A stretch of DNA of 64,000 bases from Amycolatopsis antarctica (GCF_002262875.1 NZ_NKYE01000018.1:1-64000), one strand, 5' to 3'. Numbered from the stretch's first letter, positions 33,886-42,434 are shown. Notes: generated by a model from the letters alone, not told the origin. Program-made: numbers and translations.

Positions 33886-35322
33886 ATGTCCACAGTGAGA
33901 GAACCATCCAGCAGGCGGTGGTGGGCGCTGGCGCTCATCGCGGCCGCACAGTTCATGGTGATCATGGATACCTCGATCATCGGCGTGGCTCTGCCGCGGA
34001 TTCAGGAAGAGCTTGGCTTCTCACAGGAGAATCTGTCCTGGGTGTTCAACGCCTACGTCGTCGCGTTCGGCGGTTTGCTGCTGCTCGGCGGCCGGTTGTC
34101 GGATCTGCTCGGTGCCCGCAGGGTGTTCGCGGCGGGCTGGGTCGTGCTGCTGGCCGGGTCGGTGCTCGCCGGTGCCGCCGGTCAGGTGTGGGTCGAGCTC
34201 ACCGGGCGCGCCGTGCAGGGTGTCGGGGCGGCGTTGATCGCACCCTCGGCGTTGACGTTGCTGATGATGCTCTTCGGCGGTGAACCGAAGGAGCTGGGCA
34301 AGGCGCTGGCGCTCTACGGTGCCGCGGCTCCCGCCGGTGGCACGGCGGGGGTGTTCCTCGGCGGGGTGATCACCGAATATTTGAGCTGGCCGTGGGTGTT
34401 CTACCTCAACGTGCCGATCGCGTTGATCGCGCTGGCGGCGACGCGGGCGCTGATGCCCGCCGGGACCAGCAGGCGCGGCTCGACCGACCTGGTCGGGGCG
34501 ATCACCGTGACCCTCGGTCTCGCCGTGGCCGTGTATGCGGTCGTGCGGGCTCCCGAGGCCGGTTGGGGCTCGGCGGAGACGATCATCGGGCTCGGCGCCG
34601 CCGTGGTCTTGCTCGCCGTGTTCCTGTTTTTGCAGGCCAAGCGGCGGAATCCGTTGATGCGGCTGGGGATCTTCCGCACCTCGAACCTGGGTGCGGCGAA
34701 CCTGGCGCAGGTGTTGCTCGGTGGTGCGTGGATCCCGATGTGGTTCTTCCTCAACCTCTACCTGCAGCAGGTCCTCGGTCTCGGGGCGTTCGCCAGCGGC
34801 GCCGCCCTGCTGCCGATGACCACGGTGATCATGCTCGTCATGATCGTGTTCGCGCCGCGGCTGGCGGCGCGTTTCGGTCCTCAGCCGATGGTCGTGGCCG
34901 GTCTGGTCGTGCTCGCCGCCGGGCTCGGCTGGCTCGCCCTGGCCCGACCGAACGGAAACTTCTGGGTCGACGTGCTGCCCGCGTCGATCGTCGCCGCGAC
35001 CGGGATGGCACTGGCGTTCATCCCGTCGCTGGGCACCGCGATCTCCAGTGCCCGCCCGGAGGAAGGCGGCCTCGCATCCGGCATCGTCAACACCAGCTAC
35101 CAGGTCGGATCCGCCCTCGGCCTGGCCGCGATGACGGCGGTGGCCGCCGGGTTCGGCGCCGACCAGATCGGTGACGTCGACACCCTCACCGGCGGCCTGT
35201 CCGCGGCGTTCCTCGGTGCGGCCGGTATCGCCGTCGTCGGCACGATCGTCGCCGCCGTGACCCTCAAGCGCCACACCGCGGAGAAGGCGGACATGTCCGC
35301 CGAACCGGCCTCAGTCGTCTGA
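33886..35322 (+). CDS. DHA2-family MFS exporter under CsoR-type operators
   Basis: 478 residues, 14 hydrophobic helices. DHA2 features: MDTSIIGVALPRIQEEL (motif D1), GGRLSDLLGARRVF (motif A) and GRAVQGVGAALIAPSALTLL (motif B/C). ATG 33886 has GGAG 6 bases before it; adjacent ATG 33883 is possible. Its promoter carries two copper operators, which is unusual for a drug-type exporter and suggests a copper chelate or metallophore substrate. The CMD/AhpD-like gene follows and may be co-transcribed. Confidence 0.9.
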   Translation: MSTVREPSSRRWWALALIAAAQFMVIMDTSIIGVALPRIQEELGFSQENLSWVFNAYVVAFGGLLLLGGRLSDLLGARRVFAAGWVVLLAGSVLAGAAGQVWVELTGRAVQGVGAALIAPSALTLLMMLFGGEPKELGKALALYGAAAPAGGTAGVFLGGVITEYLSWPWVFYLNVPIALIALAATRALMPAGTSRRGSTDLVGAITVTLGLAVAVYAVVRAPEAGWGSAETIIGLGAAVVLLAVFLFLQAKRRNPLMRLGIFRTSNLGAANLAQVLLGGAWIPMWFFLNLYLQQVLGLGAFASGAALLPMTTVIMLVMIVFAPRLAARFGPQPMVVAGLVVLAAGLGWLALARPNGNFWVDVLPASIVAATGMALAFIPSLGTAISSARPEEGGLASGIVNTSYQVGSALGLAAMTAVAAGFGADQIGDVDTLTGGLSAAFLGAAGIAVVGTIVAAVTLKRHTAEKADMSAEPASVV

Positions 35323-35400
35323 GGCCCAGCACCGGGCGTCGGCGCCGCACGTGCGGCGCCGACGCCCGCTTCCACCACCCGCACCAGTCCTTGGAGAACG

Positions 35401-35922
35401 ATGTCCCGCCTGAGCACCCTCAGTCCCGCCGACGCCCCCGACAAGGCCCGCGCCCTGCTCGCCGACATTGCCGAACGCCACGGCTCAGTCGGCCCGATGA
35501 TCGCGACGATGGCCCACTCTCCAGCCTTATTGCAGGGCTATCTGGAGCTGTCCCGGGCGATGAAACGCCTCAAACTTCCCCGCACGCTCAGCGAGAAGAT
35601 CTCCCTCGCCGTGCAGGAATGGCTCGGCTGCGCGCTCTGCCTCGAGGCCCACACCACCGCCGGGCGCGCCGCTGGACTCACCGACACCGACATCACCATG
35701 GCCCGCCAAGGGCTCTCCGTCGACGACCGCGAAACCGCGCTGCTGAGCTTCGCCACCAGGGTGCTCGCCGAACCGTTCACGATCACCGACGACGACCTCA
35801 CCGACCTGCGCGCCCATGGCTGGAACGACCGCGTCATCGCCGACACCGTCGGCCTCGTCGCACTCAACCAGCTCACCGGATCGTTCAACCTCGTCGCCGG
35901 ACTCGAACCCGACGAAAGCTGA
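35401..35922 (+). CDS. Carboxymuconolactone decarboxylase/AhpD-like protein
   Basis: 173 residues, all-helical CMD fold. The redox motif is EWLGCALCLEAHT (CxxC-xxxH), as in AhpD-type thiol peroxidase partners. It follows the CsoR-controlled exporter by 78 bp with GGAG before its ATG. A thiol antioxidant role under copper stress is the likely function. Confidence 0.88.
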   Translation: MSRLSTLSPADAPDKARALLADIAERHGSVGPMIATMAHSPALLQGYLELSRAMKRLKLPRTLSEKISLAVQEWLGCALCLEAHTTAGRAAGLTDTDITMARQGLSVDDRETALLSFATRVLAEPFTITDDDLTDLRAHGWNDRVIADTVGLVALNQLTGSFNLVAGLEPDES

Positions 35923-36057
35923 CCAACCTCGGTGCGCACCTGCACGCCGCCATGTCGGGGCCGCACAACGAAGCGAGGGGGCTGATTGCCGAAAACCCGG
36001 CTTGGCCCAGCCTGTGCCGCCGACCGTCCACCGCGTTTCGTGGCCGAGTTGGTGTGT

Positions 36058-36660
36058 TCAGGCTGGGCCGTTTTCGTCCGGTGCCGGAACGGTCAAGATC
36101 GATTGCACCGTCGCGGTGACGGTGCCGGCGGGGTTCGCGGGCATCCGTCCGGCACGGATTTCCGCGGCGGCACCGTGGAGCACGTAGTGCACGACGCTGA
36201 TCAGCCAGCTGGTCGGCAGGTCGGACCGGAAGTCGCCGTCGGCTTGGCCGCGGCGGATGAGTTCTTCCATGCGCGCCGACGGCGCGGCGTGCAGCTCGCG
36301 AATCCGGCCGGCCGGCAGGGTCCCCTCCGCTGCCTCCAGCAACGCCATCGATTCGGCCACCAGGGTCCAGCTCGAGTGCAGCAGTCGGGTCAGTGCCTGT
36401 CGCGCATTCCCCGTCAGGTCTACGGCAGCCAGTACCTCCTCGCCGCAGCGCAACGCCTCGACCAGAGCGGCTTCGACCAGTTCCGCACGGTTGGCGAAGT
36501 GACCGTAGAGCGTCATTCGGCCCACACCGGCGGCCTTGGCGATGTCATCGATGGTGGCATCCGGATGGACGCCAAGAGTCATGCGGGCCGCGGAGACGAT
36601 CCGGGCGATGCTGCGCTCGGCGTCAGCCCGCCGCCGCGGCCGAACAGGAGGAGAAGCCAT
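36058..36660 (-). CDS. TetR-family repressor of a drug exporter
   Basis: 200 residues. HTH: IVSAARMTLGVHPDATIDDI, AKAAGVGRMTLYGHFANRAE. The C-terminal domain is helical (WTLVAESMALLEAAEGTLPA). It is divergent from a DHA2 exporter, and two equal palindromes lie between them. Loss of binding when a substrate is present would switch on the pump. Confidence 0.9.
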   Translation of the reverse strand: MASPPVRPRRRADAERSIARIVSAARMTLGVHPDATIDDIAKAAGVGRMTLYGHFANRAELVEAALVEALRCGEEVLAAVDLTGNARQALTRLLHSSWTLVAESMALLEAAEGTLPAGRIRELHAAPSARMEELIRRGQADGDFRSDLPTSWLISVVHYVLHGAAAEIRAGRMPANPAGTVTATVQSILTVPAPDENGPA

Positions 36661-36675
36661 CCGCCCACCCTAACT

Positions 36676-36729
36676 CGTACGGGAATGTACGGAGTAGCCT
36701 CCGCGTTAGAAGTCGTACTTAGACGTACG
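36676..36729. promoter_or_regulatory. Two tandem TetR operators
   Basis: Two 16-bp sites of equal form, CGTAC-N6-GTACG, at 36676-36691 and 36714-36729, 38 bp apart (start to start). Each serves one of the divergent promoters. Confidence 0.7.
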
Positions 36730-36745
36730 AGTTATGGAGGTTGTG

Positions 36746-38146
36746 ATGACAACCCACGAAACCGACGCGACGACCGCGGGGCCCGCGACGGCGCACCCGC
36801 GGCGATGGCGCATCCTCGGATTTCTCGGCGTGGCCCAGTTGATGTTGATCCTCGACGTCACCGTCGTGGCGATCGCGCTGCCCCAAATGGAGACTGACTT
36901 GGGGCTGAGCCGGGCCGCGCTGACCTGGACCGTGAGCGCGTACACGTTGACCTTCGGTGGTCTGATGCTGCTGGGCGGCCGGATCGCCGACCTACTCGGC
37001 GCCAAGCGCGTGGTCTTCGCCGGGCTGCTGGTTTTCACGACGGCATCGCTGGTCACCGGCCTGGCTGACTCCGCGGGCCTGCTGGTCGGCGGCCGGATCG
37101 CCCAGGCCGTGGGCGCGGCGCTGCTGTCACCGTCGGCGCTGTCCCTGGTCGTCGCCCTGTTCGACGGGAACGAGCGAAACAAGGCACTGGGTGTCTGGTC
37201 CGCGCTCGGCGGCGGGGGCGCGGCACTCGGCGTCCTGGCCGGGGGACTGCTCACCGCCGGACCGGGCTGGCCGTGGGTGTTCTACGTCAATGTGCCGATC
37301 GGACTGGTGATCCTGGCCGCGCTCGCCCGAATGCTGCCCCGGTCGACGCCGGTGGCGCCACGGGCGCGGCTGGACGTCCTCGGTGCGCTGCTGGTGACCG
37401 GCTCCTCCGGGGCGGTGATCTACGCGCTCGTCAACGCCGGTGAACACGGGTGGCTCACCGCCACCAACGCCTGGATGCTCGCCCTGGCCCTCGTGGGCTA
37501 CGCGGTGTTCGTCTGGTGGCAGCGGACCGCCCGCTCGCCGCTGATGGACGTCGCACTCCTGGCTCGGCGTCCGGTGGCCACCGGAACGTTCCTCATCCTG
37601 ACCGCGACCGCGCTGATGATCGCGGTGTTCTTCCTGGGCACGTTCTACTTCCAGAACGCGAACGGCTACGGCGCCCTGCACACCGGGTTGCTGTTCCTGC
37701 CGGTCGCGCTGGCGACCATGCTCGGCGCCAACCTCACCGGACGGGCACTGGCCCGGGTCGGGGCCCGCGGGCTCGCCGTGACCGGGCTGATCGCCGCGGC
37801 GATCGGGATGGCCGTGCCCGCCCTGTGGATGCACCCCGCGACCGTGGTCGTCGGTGTGGCCATCGCCGCCGCCGGAACCGGCGCGATCTTCGTGGTCGCC
37901 TCCGCCACCGCACTCGGACAGGTCGCCCCCCACGAAACCGGGATCGCCTCGGGAATCGTGAGCACATTCCACGAATTCGGCGCCTCCCTCGGCGCCGCCG
38001 TCGTCTCCAGCATCGCCGCGGCCAGCCTCGTCGGCGACACCCTCGGCGGGTTCACCGACGCCTTCACCGTGGCGGCCATCGCTGCGGCCGTGGCAGCCGC
38101 GGTGGCGGCCGTACTCACCCCCGGCCGGTCCAGCGCAACGGCGTGA
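36746..38146 (+). CDS. DHA2-family MFS drug exporter
   Basis: 466 residues, 14 helices. LDVTVVAIALPQMETDL (motif D1), GGRIADLLGAKRVV (motif A), GRIAQAVGAALLSPSALSLV. ATG 36746 follows GGAGG by 5 bases. It pairs with the divergent TetR gene as an inducible multidrug efflux unit. No copper operator is seen here, unlike the exporter at 33886. Confidence 0.9.
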   Translation: MTTHETDATTAGPATAHPRRWRILGFLGVAQLMLILDVTVVAIALPQMETDLGLSRAALTWTVSAYTLTFGGLMLLGGRIADLLGAKRVVFAGLLVFTTASLVTGLADSAGLLVGGRIAQAVGAALLSPSALSLVVALFDGNERNKALGVWSALGGGGAALGVLAGGLLTAGPGWPWVFYVNVPIGLVILAALARMLPRSTPVAPRARLDVLGALLVTGSSGAVIYALVNAGEHGWLTATNAWMLALALVGYAVFVWWQRTARSPLMDVALLARRPVATGTFLILTATALMIAVFFLGTFYFQNANGYGALHTGLLFLPVALATMLGANLTGRALARVGARGLAVTGLIAAAIGMAVPALWMHPATVVVGVAIAAAGTGAIFVVASATALGQVAPHETGIASGIVSTFHEFGASLGAAVVSSIAAASLVGDTLGGFTDAFTVAAIAAAVAAAVAAVLTPGRSSATA

Positions 38147-38191
38147 GGCGGGACGTCCGAAGCGTCGCAGGCCCGTCGTGGCCGTCGGCTG

Positions 38192-38257
38192 GATGCTCTT
38201 TCACCGCTGAACAAATCACCAGCACTTGCGGTGGAGTTGCGGCGGTGAAAGAGCATC
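38192..38257. terminator. Long inverted repeat after the exporter
   Basis: 16-bp perfect arms (GATGCTCTTTCACCGC and GCGGTGAAAGAGCATC) around a 34-base loop that itself can fold. It begins 46 bp after the exporter stop. A terminator is the simplest reading; a small mobile-element end is possible. Confidence 0.55.
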
Positions 38258-38345
38258 TGACCGGAGCTGTTGCCGCCGAGACCGATCGCGCTGACGACGG
38301 GTCCACGCTCGACCACACGCCCGGCTGACTCCCGGACCTTCTACG

Positions 38346-38843
38346 ATGCGTGCCGTGAGCACCGCACCCACGGCCCCGACCCGGCGAGGATCCCTCGCGG
38401 GGCTCGCACTTGTGGTCGCGTTGCTCGCCGGTCTGGTGCTCACCGTCGGCCTGCACTGTGCCGGCGGTATGGCGGGAATGTCCGCCATGCCAAGCGGAAG
38501 CGCAGTGGCTCCGATCGACATGACACTGCACACCTCCGCGCAGGTGTCGGCTACAGCCGGAAGCGACGGTCCGGCTATGCCGGCCGCACCGACACCGCGG
38601 GCATCTGGAGTCGGCGTCGCCACTGTTTCCGCGTCCGACATTCCGGCCGACCACGGGTGGGGCGGTGCGCTGGCGGCCTGCCTGGTCGTGTTTCTCGGGA
38701 TCGTCGCGGCCGTGGTGAAGTGGCGACCGCGTCGGATCGGGCGGCTCGTCCTGTCAATGAATCGCGCCGACCGTTGGCCTTCCCGCCCGGCCGTGGTGCC
38801 TCGCGCGCCGAGCCTGGCGCAACTGTGCTTGCTGCGAACGTAG
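38346..38843 (+). CDS. LpqS-like/DUF6153-like exported protein
   Basis: 165 residues: an N-terminal hydrophobic helix (LALVVALLAGLVLTVGLHC), a Met-rich loop (GGMAGMSAMPSG, DMTLHTS), a second helix (LAACLVVFLGIVAAVV) and a basic tail ending LAQLCLLRT. Same plan and end as the proteins at 16765 and 19791. The Met/His loop suits copper. It precedes a TauE/SafE-cupredoxin gene. Start at ATG 38346 or GTG 38355. Confidence 0.65.
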   Translation: MRAVSTAPTAPTRRGSLAGLALVVALLAGLVLTVGLHCAGGMAGMSAMPSGSAVAPIDMTLHTSAQVSATAGSDGPAMPAAPTPRASGVGVATVSASDIPADHGWGGALAACLVVFLGIVAAVVKWRPRRIGRLVLSMNRADRWPSRPAVVPRAPSLAQLCLLRT

Positions 38844-38947
38844 GAGAAGTCTGCCCCTGACCCGCATGGACCCGGTGGGTTCGCGGGTTGCTGGCGTGCC
38901 CTGTGCGTGGGCACCTTCGACTTTCCTTTTCTTCGCTGGAGGCTTTC

Positions 38948-40000
38948 GTGAATCTTGGCGCTGTTTTGCTCACCGGACTGTTCGCCGGTGGCGTGTCGTG
39001 CGCCGCCGTACAAGGCGGCCTGCTCACCGGACTTATCACCCGGCAACGCGGGGGACCGGCCGCGACCCGGACCGATGCCGCGGCCGGCACACCACGGCGC
39101 GGGTGGGCGGCATGGGGCGACGACATGGCCCCGGTCGCAGGGTTCCTGGCCGGCAAGCTCGTCTCCCACACCGTGTTGGGGGCTCTGCTGGGTGCCCTCG
39201 GCGGTGCGGTGCAACTCTCCGCGGGCGTGCGCACCTGGCTGCAGATCGGAGCCGGACTGCTGATCATCGTGTTCGGGCTGGCCCAGCTCGGCACACCAGG
39301 GTTTCGCCGTATCGTCGTCGAGCCACCCATCTCCTGGATGAAGCTGGTGCGCACCCGGGCCCGTTCCCAGGCCGCCCTCGCCCCGGCCCTGCTCGGCTTC
39401 GCCACCGTGCTCATCCCGTGCGGTGTGACACTGTCCGTGGAAGCCCTGGCCATGACATCGGGATCCGCGTTCGGCGGTGCCGCGACGATGGCGGTGTTCG
39501 TGCTTGGCACCGGCCCCCTTTTTGCCATCCTCGGCTACGCCGCCCGCAAGGCCGCGACCGCGTGGCGGGGCCGACTCGCCGCGATCACCGGAATCGCGGT
39601 GCTCGCGATGGGCCTGTACACCCTCAACGGCGGACTCGAACTGGCCGGATCCCCGTTGGCCGCCAGCCGAATCGCCAATGCCGTCGCCCCCGACGACACT
39701 CCGGCCGACACCGCCGCCACGTCTACAGTGGACGGACAGCAGACCGTGTCGATCACCGCCCGCACCGGCTCCTACAGCCCCGCCAACGTGCACGCCCGAC
39801 CCGGAACGCCCACCACGCTGGTGGTGCGTTCGGAGGCCGCTCAAGGCTGCGTTCGCTCGTTCATCATTCCCGGCCACGACATCGACGAAGTCCTTCCGGT
39901 CAACGGAGAAACACGCATCGAACTCGGCGTGCTGCAACCAGGGCGACTCGACTACTCCTGCGGCATGGGCATGTACACCGGCACCATCACCATTACCTGA
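38948..40000 (+). CDS. TauE/SafE-like membrane protein fused to a cupredoxin-like domain
   Basis: 350 residues from GTG 38948 (earlier in-frame codons look non-coding). About six hydrophobic helices (LTGLFAGGVSCAAVQGGLLT; FATVLIPCGVTLSVEALAM), with conserved Cys near helix starts as in DsbD/CcdA-like and SafE families. The C-terminal 90 residues form a cupredoxin-like sandwich with Cu ligands in QGCVRSFIIPGH and YSCGMGMY (Cys-His-Cys-Met). Likely takes part in copper handling across the membrane. A CopZ-like gene follows after 14 bp. Confidence 0.82.
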   Translation: MNLGAVLLTGLFAGGVSCAAVQGGLLTGLITRQRGGPAATRTDAAAGTPRRGWAAWGDDMAPVAGFLAGKLVSHTVLGALLGALGGAVQLSAGVRTWLQIGAGLLIIVFGLAQLGTPGFRRIVVEPPISWMKLVRTRARSQAALAPALLGFATVLIPCGVTLSVEALAMTSGSAFGGAATMAVFVLGTGPLFAILGYAARKAATAWRGRLAAITGIAVLAMGLYTLNGGLELAGSPLAASRIANAVAPDDTPADTAATSTVDGQQTVSITARTGSYSPANVHARPGTPTTLVVRSEAAQGCVRSFIIPGHDIDEVLPVNGETRIELGVLQPGRLDYSCGMGMYTGTITIT

Positions 40001-40014
40001 GGGAGGACACCTCG

Positions 40015-40233
40015 ATGCCCACCAAGCACACCCTGCACGTCACAGGCATGCACTGCGGCAGCTGCGCCCTGCTCATCGACGACACCCTCGACGACCTCCC
40101 CGGCGTCCTCAACACCCAGACCTCCCGCAAACACCACCGCACCACCATCGAACTGGACACCACCGCAAACACCCTGCAGGACGTGATCGACACCATCGCC
40201 AGCCTCGGCTACCACGCAACAAGCCGAGATTGA
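40015..40233 (+). CDS. copZ: CopZ-type copper chaperone (copy 3)
   Basis: 72 residues, HMA fold with VTGMHCGSCALLID (GMxCxxC) and a final SLGYHATSRD. GGGAGGA lies before ATG 40015. It differs from the other two copies by His in the metal loop. Probably serves the membrane protein just upstream. Confidence 0.9.
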   Translation: MPTKHTLHVTGMHCGSCALLIDDTLDDLPGVLNTQTSRKHHRTTIELDTTANTLQDVIDTIASLGYHATSRD

Positions 40234-40628
40234 CGACCAGGCGTACAGTCGCTCTCCTCGCGACAATGAGATCACGGCGAACCTGACGATCATGACCACA
40301 GCCGTGATCACACGGCGCCGCTCGGTCGTAGCTGAAGCCGAGTCAGGCACATCTGCGCGAACGGCCAGGTCCACAATCTCGCCGGTCGCAGCGGATTCTG
40401 TTCGACGGGCGTTGACAGACGCGACTTCGACTGCGCCTGCGATACTTGGCAGGCGTCGCGAACCCAGCGAACCTGGCACCGAGCTCCATGTGGGTTGCAT
40501 CGCCGAAGCCCTTACTGCCGCTCGGGCGGTAGGTCGCCTGACGTAGGTACCAATATGGGTATTCCGCCGGATGTGCTGCCGTTGCTTCCCGCGCAAGCTG
40601 GGACCGGTTGTAAGGCAGGAGGCGCGAC
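40234..40628. other. About 0.4 kb without a recognisable gene
   Basis: Open frames on both strands have no ribosome site or family feature. The last part (40590-40628) contains the promoter side of the next small gene. Confidence 0.35.
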
Positions 40629-40877
40629 ATGAATGCCGATGAACGGATGGCTCTGCAGCATGTTGCAGCGAATGAGGTCAACTTCCACACGGGCGCTTGG
40701 GGTTGCGCGGCGGGCAATCGCTGGCGTGGTCCAGAAGATGCCGACGCCGGTGCTCTGCCGCTGGAGGAGGCCGACGTACTGGATCGGCTGGCAGATCTCG
40801 GCGTGATCAGGATCGAGCCGCGCCTCGGGCCGCTCGAGCGCAATGTCGTGGTCGCATCGTCCGATATGGCTGCGTGA
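40629..40877 (+). CDS. Small hypothetical protein
   Basis: 82 residues from an ATG with AGGAGG 7 bases upstream, which argues for a real gene. The protein is acidic and soluble, with MALQHVAANEVNFHTGAWGC and EEADVLDRLADLGVIRIEPR. No family is recognised with confidence. Confidence 0.55.
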   Translation: MNADERMALQHVAANEVNFHTGAWGCAAGNRWRGPEDADAGALPLEEADVLDRLADLGVIRIEPRLGPLERNVVVASSDMAA

Positions 40878-41124
40878 GAGCGCTCGACGGACCTCGGTGG
40901 GCCGTCACAGCGCGGCCACCGCGTTACATGTCGACGAAAACCGATGTACCGCAAGGAAAGCGCGCACATCGTGTGTGTCGGCAGGGCTGCACCGCTCCCC
41001 GCACGATTGTCTGTTTCCGACTCCTGAGGCGTCGGCGCCTCGCCGTGTCAGGATTGGCGTTTACCGTGCCCGACGGGTTGCCGGCAACAAGCCATAGTCG
41101 ACCCTGCAGTGTTCGTTGACCTGT
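40878..41124. other. Short region, nothing recognised
   Basis: Only short overlapping frames without supporting signals. Confidence 0.3.
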
Positions 41125-41331
41125 TCACCATCCCGTGCCTACGTCACAGGACGATCCGGCGCCCGAATCTATCGTAGCCGTGGCCAGGACAGCACCGTCC
41201 CTCAAATCCCTGGCTACCAGGGGCAGCACCAGCCGGTCCTTGGCCTCGTCGATGTACCGCGGAGTCACGTGCAGGTGGAATAGGAACACCGTCTGCCATT
41301 CATCGGCGCCACAGCAGTTGAGCAGGTTCAC
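41125..41331 (-). pseudogene. HIT-family protein, C-terminal fragment
   Basis: The segment NLLNCCGADEWQTVFLFHLH followed by VTPRYIDEAKDRLVLP matches the end of histidine-triad (HIT) proteins, where HxHxH is VFHFHLHV. Here the first His is Leu (FLFHLHV). The N-terminal half is absent. A decayed remnant. Confidence 0.6.
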
Positions 41332-41542
41332 CCCTCGGCACCTAACTCCGCGACGGGCCCTTGGTCAAAGGTTGTTGGTCTCAGCGGCGTGGGCGAGGGG
41401 AGATCCCCGTAGGGCGTGAACCTGCGACACGACAGACGTGGCGTGACCTGCACGTTTCCGTTTTGTCGTAATTTCAGGTGGGACGGTTCGTGCGAGGGGA
41501 ACGCGTGTGACCTGCGGAAACACGCGAAGTGCGGAGCGTCCC
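41332..41542. other. Region leading into repeat copy 2
   Basis: No gene recognised. Frames on both strands overlap and extend through the repeat, but none has a good start. Confidence 0.3.
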
Positions 41543-41592
41543 CGGCAGGACCACCAAAGGATGGGAACGGGACTGACCAGGGACTCTTCACG
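41543..41592 (+). repeat. 50-bp direct repeat, copy 2
   Basis: Matches 138-187 at 47 of 50 positions in the same orientation. It is followed directly by a perfect hairpin, and it marks the left edge of an AT-richer patch. Confidence 0.75.
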
Positions 41593-41630
41593 ATGGGCGA
41601 GGTTCGAAATTGACATGAACCTCGCCCATC
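41592..41630. terminator. Perfect 14-bp hairpin
   Basis: GATGGGCGAGGTTC and GAACCTCGCCCATC around an 11-base loop. It lies between repeat copy 2 and the leftward small membrane genes, so it may terminate those genes. Confidence 0.65.
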
Positions 41631-41648
41631 GGCGCCTTTATATGTACC

Positions 41649-41822
41649 TTATCGCGGTTTGCGTGAACTCCGTCGATAACGCCAAAGCATATATCCCGTG
41701 GACAATGCTATCAAAATTGAAAAGGTCCAAGTGGCCGGAGAGCGGAATGCCACGGGCATGTATGTGATGGCAACAACTGCAACGATCGCAAGAATAAGTG
41801 GACCTGTAAATTTCTTGTCGAT
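41649..41822 (-). CDS. Small two-helix membrane protein with an apparent ATC start
   Basis: 57 residues: DKKFTGPLILAIVAVVAITY forms helix 1, WTFSILIALSTGYMLW helix 2, and the end is RYRRSSRKPR. Codons are AT-rich, unlike the rest of the window. No ATG, GTG or TTG occurs in frame upstream before a TAA. An ATC codon at 41822 sits 6 bases after GGAGG, where a start is expected. Either ATC is used as a rare start or an ATG has mutated. Size and layout resemble the neighbour at 41989-42153. Function unknown. Confidence 0.5.
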   Translation of the reverse strand: MDKKFTGPLILAIVAVVAITYMPVAFRSPATWTFSILIALSTGYMLWRYRRSSRKPR

Positions 41823-41988
41823 TGAGTTCCTCCACGCTTTCGTATTTTCAGTGCTTAGGAATTAGCTACATGCTACCGCCGCCGTACTATAGCACCGCTT
41901 GCGACAAACTTGTCCTAGCGTGGACTAGAGACGGGCCATCATGATATCGACACGACGTCTATCGCTCCGTTCGAATCTCGTCCATCGA

Positions 41989-42153
41989 TCAGCGTTTTCT
42001 GCGGTACTCCACAATTGTAAGCGCCAGAGGAAACACAGAAGCTGCGCCAGTAGCCGCGAGACCCTGGTTGTCCAATAGAATCGCCGCAACAAAGAAGGAA
42101 AGCACAAACAAGGCAAACACGACCGCGGCAACGAGAGCGACAGTCTTCGACAT
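41989..42153 (-). CDS. Small two-helix membrane protein
   Basis: 54 residues from ATG 42153, with AGAGGG upstream. Helix 1 is ALVAAVVFALFVLSFFVAAI, helix 2 AATGAASVFPLALTIV, and it ends EYRRKR. Same plan as the gene at 41649: short, two helices, basic C-terminus. The two may be distant paralogues. They lie in an AT-richer patch of probable foreign origin. Function unknown. Confidence 0.6.
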   Translation of the reverse strand: MSKTVALVAAVVFALFVLSFFVAAILLDNQGLAATGAASVFPLALTIVEYRRKR

Positions 42154-42185
42154 CACATTCCCTCTGGTTTCAGAGATCCCAAGTA

Positions 42186-42434
42186 TCAGTTGCACGCAGT
42201 TGCCGCATTGTAGATAGATTGGCCCGCAAGAAGGCCTCCGCCAGTGAAAGCTGCTGGAGCTCCAGCTACCGTGGCCCCACCAACAACAACGGTGGCCGCA
42301 CGCGAGGTCACAGCCGGGCGCGTGATCAGCGTCTCGACCCCGCCCAGGCTCGGCGCCCCCACCTTCGGCCGGTGGCCGCCTAGCACCCCCCGACGAGCGG
42401 CTGCCGGACGGCGTGGCCGTCGATCAAACGGCAC
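42186..42434 (-). CDS. Small Gly/Ala-rich hydrophobic protein, uncertain
   Basis: The frame ends in a Gly/Ala-rich hydrophobic segment (ATVVVGGATVAGAPAAFTGG, then GLLAGQSIYNAATACN), reminiscent of pore-forming or bacteriocin-like peptides. The N-terminal Arg-rich part looks non-coding, so the true start may be internal (about 42353) or the gene may be truncated. It is directly upstream of the two small membrane proteins on the same strand, possibly in one operon. Confidence 0.3.
   Translation of the reverse strand: MPFDRRPRRPAAARRGVLGGHRPKVGAPSLGGVETLITRPAVTSRAATVVVGGATVAGAPAAFTGGGLLAGQSIYNAATACN

Noticed and set aside
34021..35274. 417-codon minus-strand frame
   Set aside because: Antisense of the DHA2 exporter; Arg/Gln/His-rich without motifs.
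38216..39937. 573-codon minus-strand frame
   Set aside because: Antisense of the LpqS-like and TauE/SafE genes; low-complexity product.
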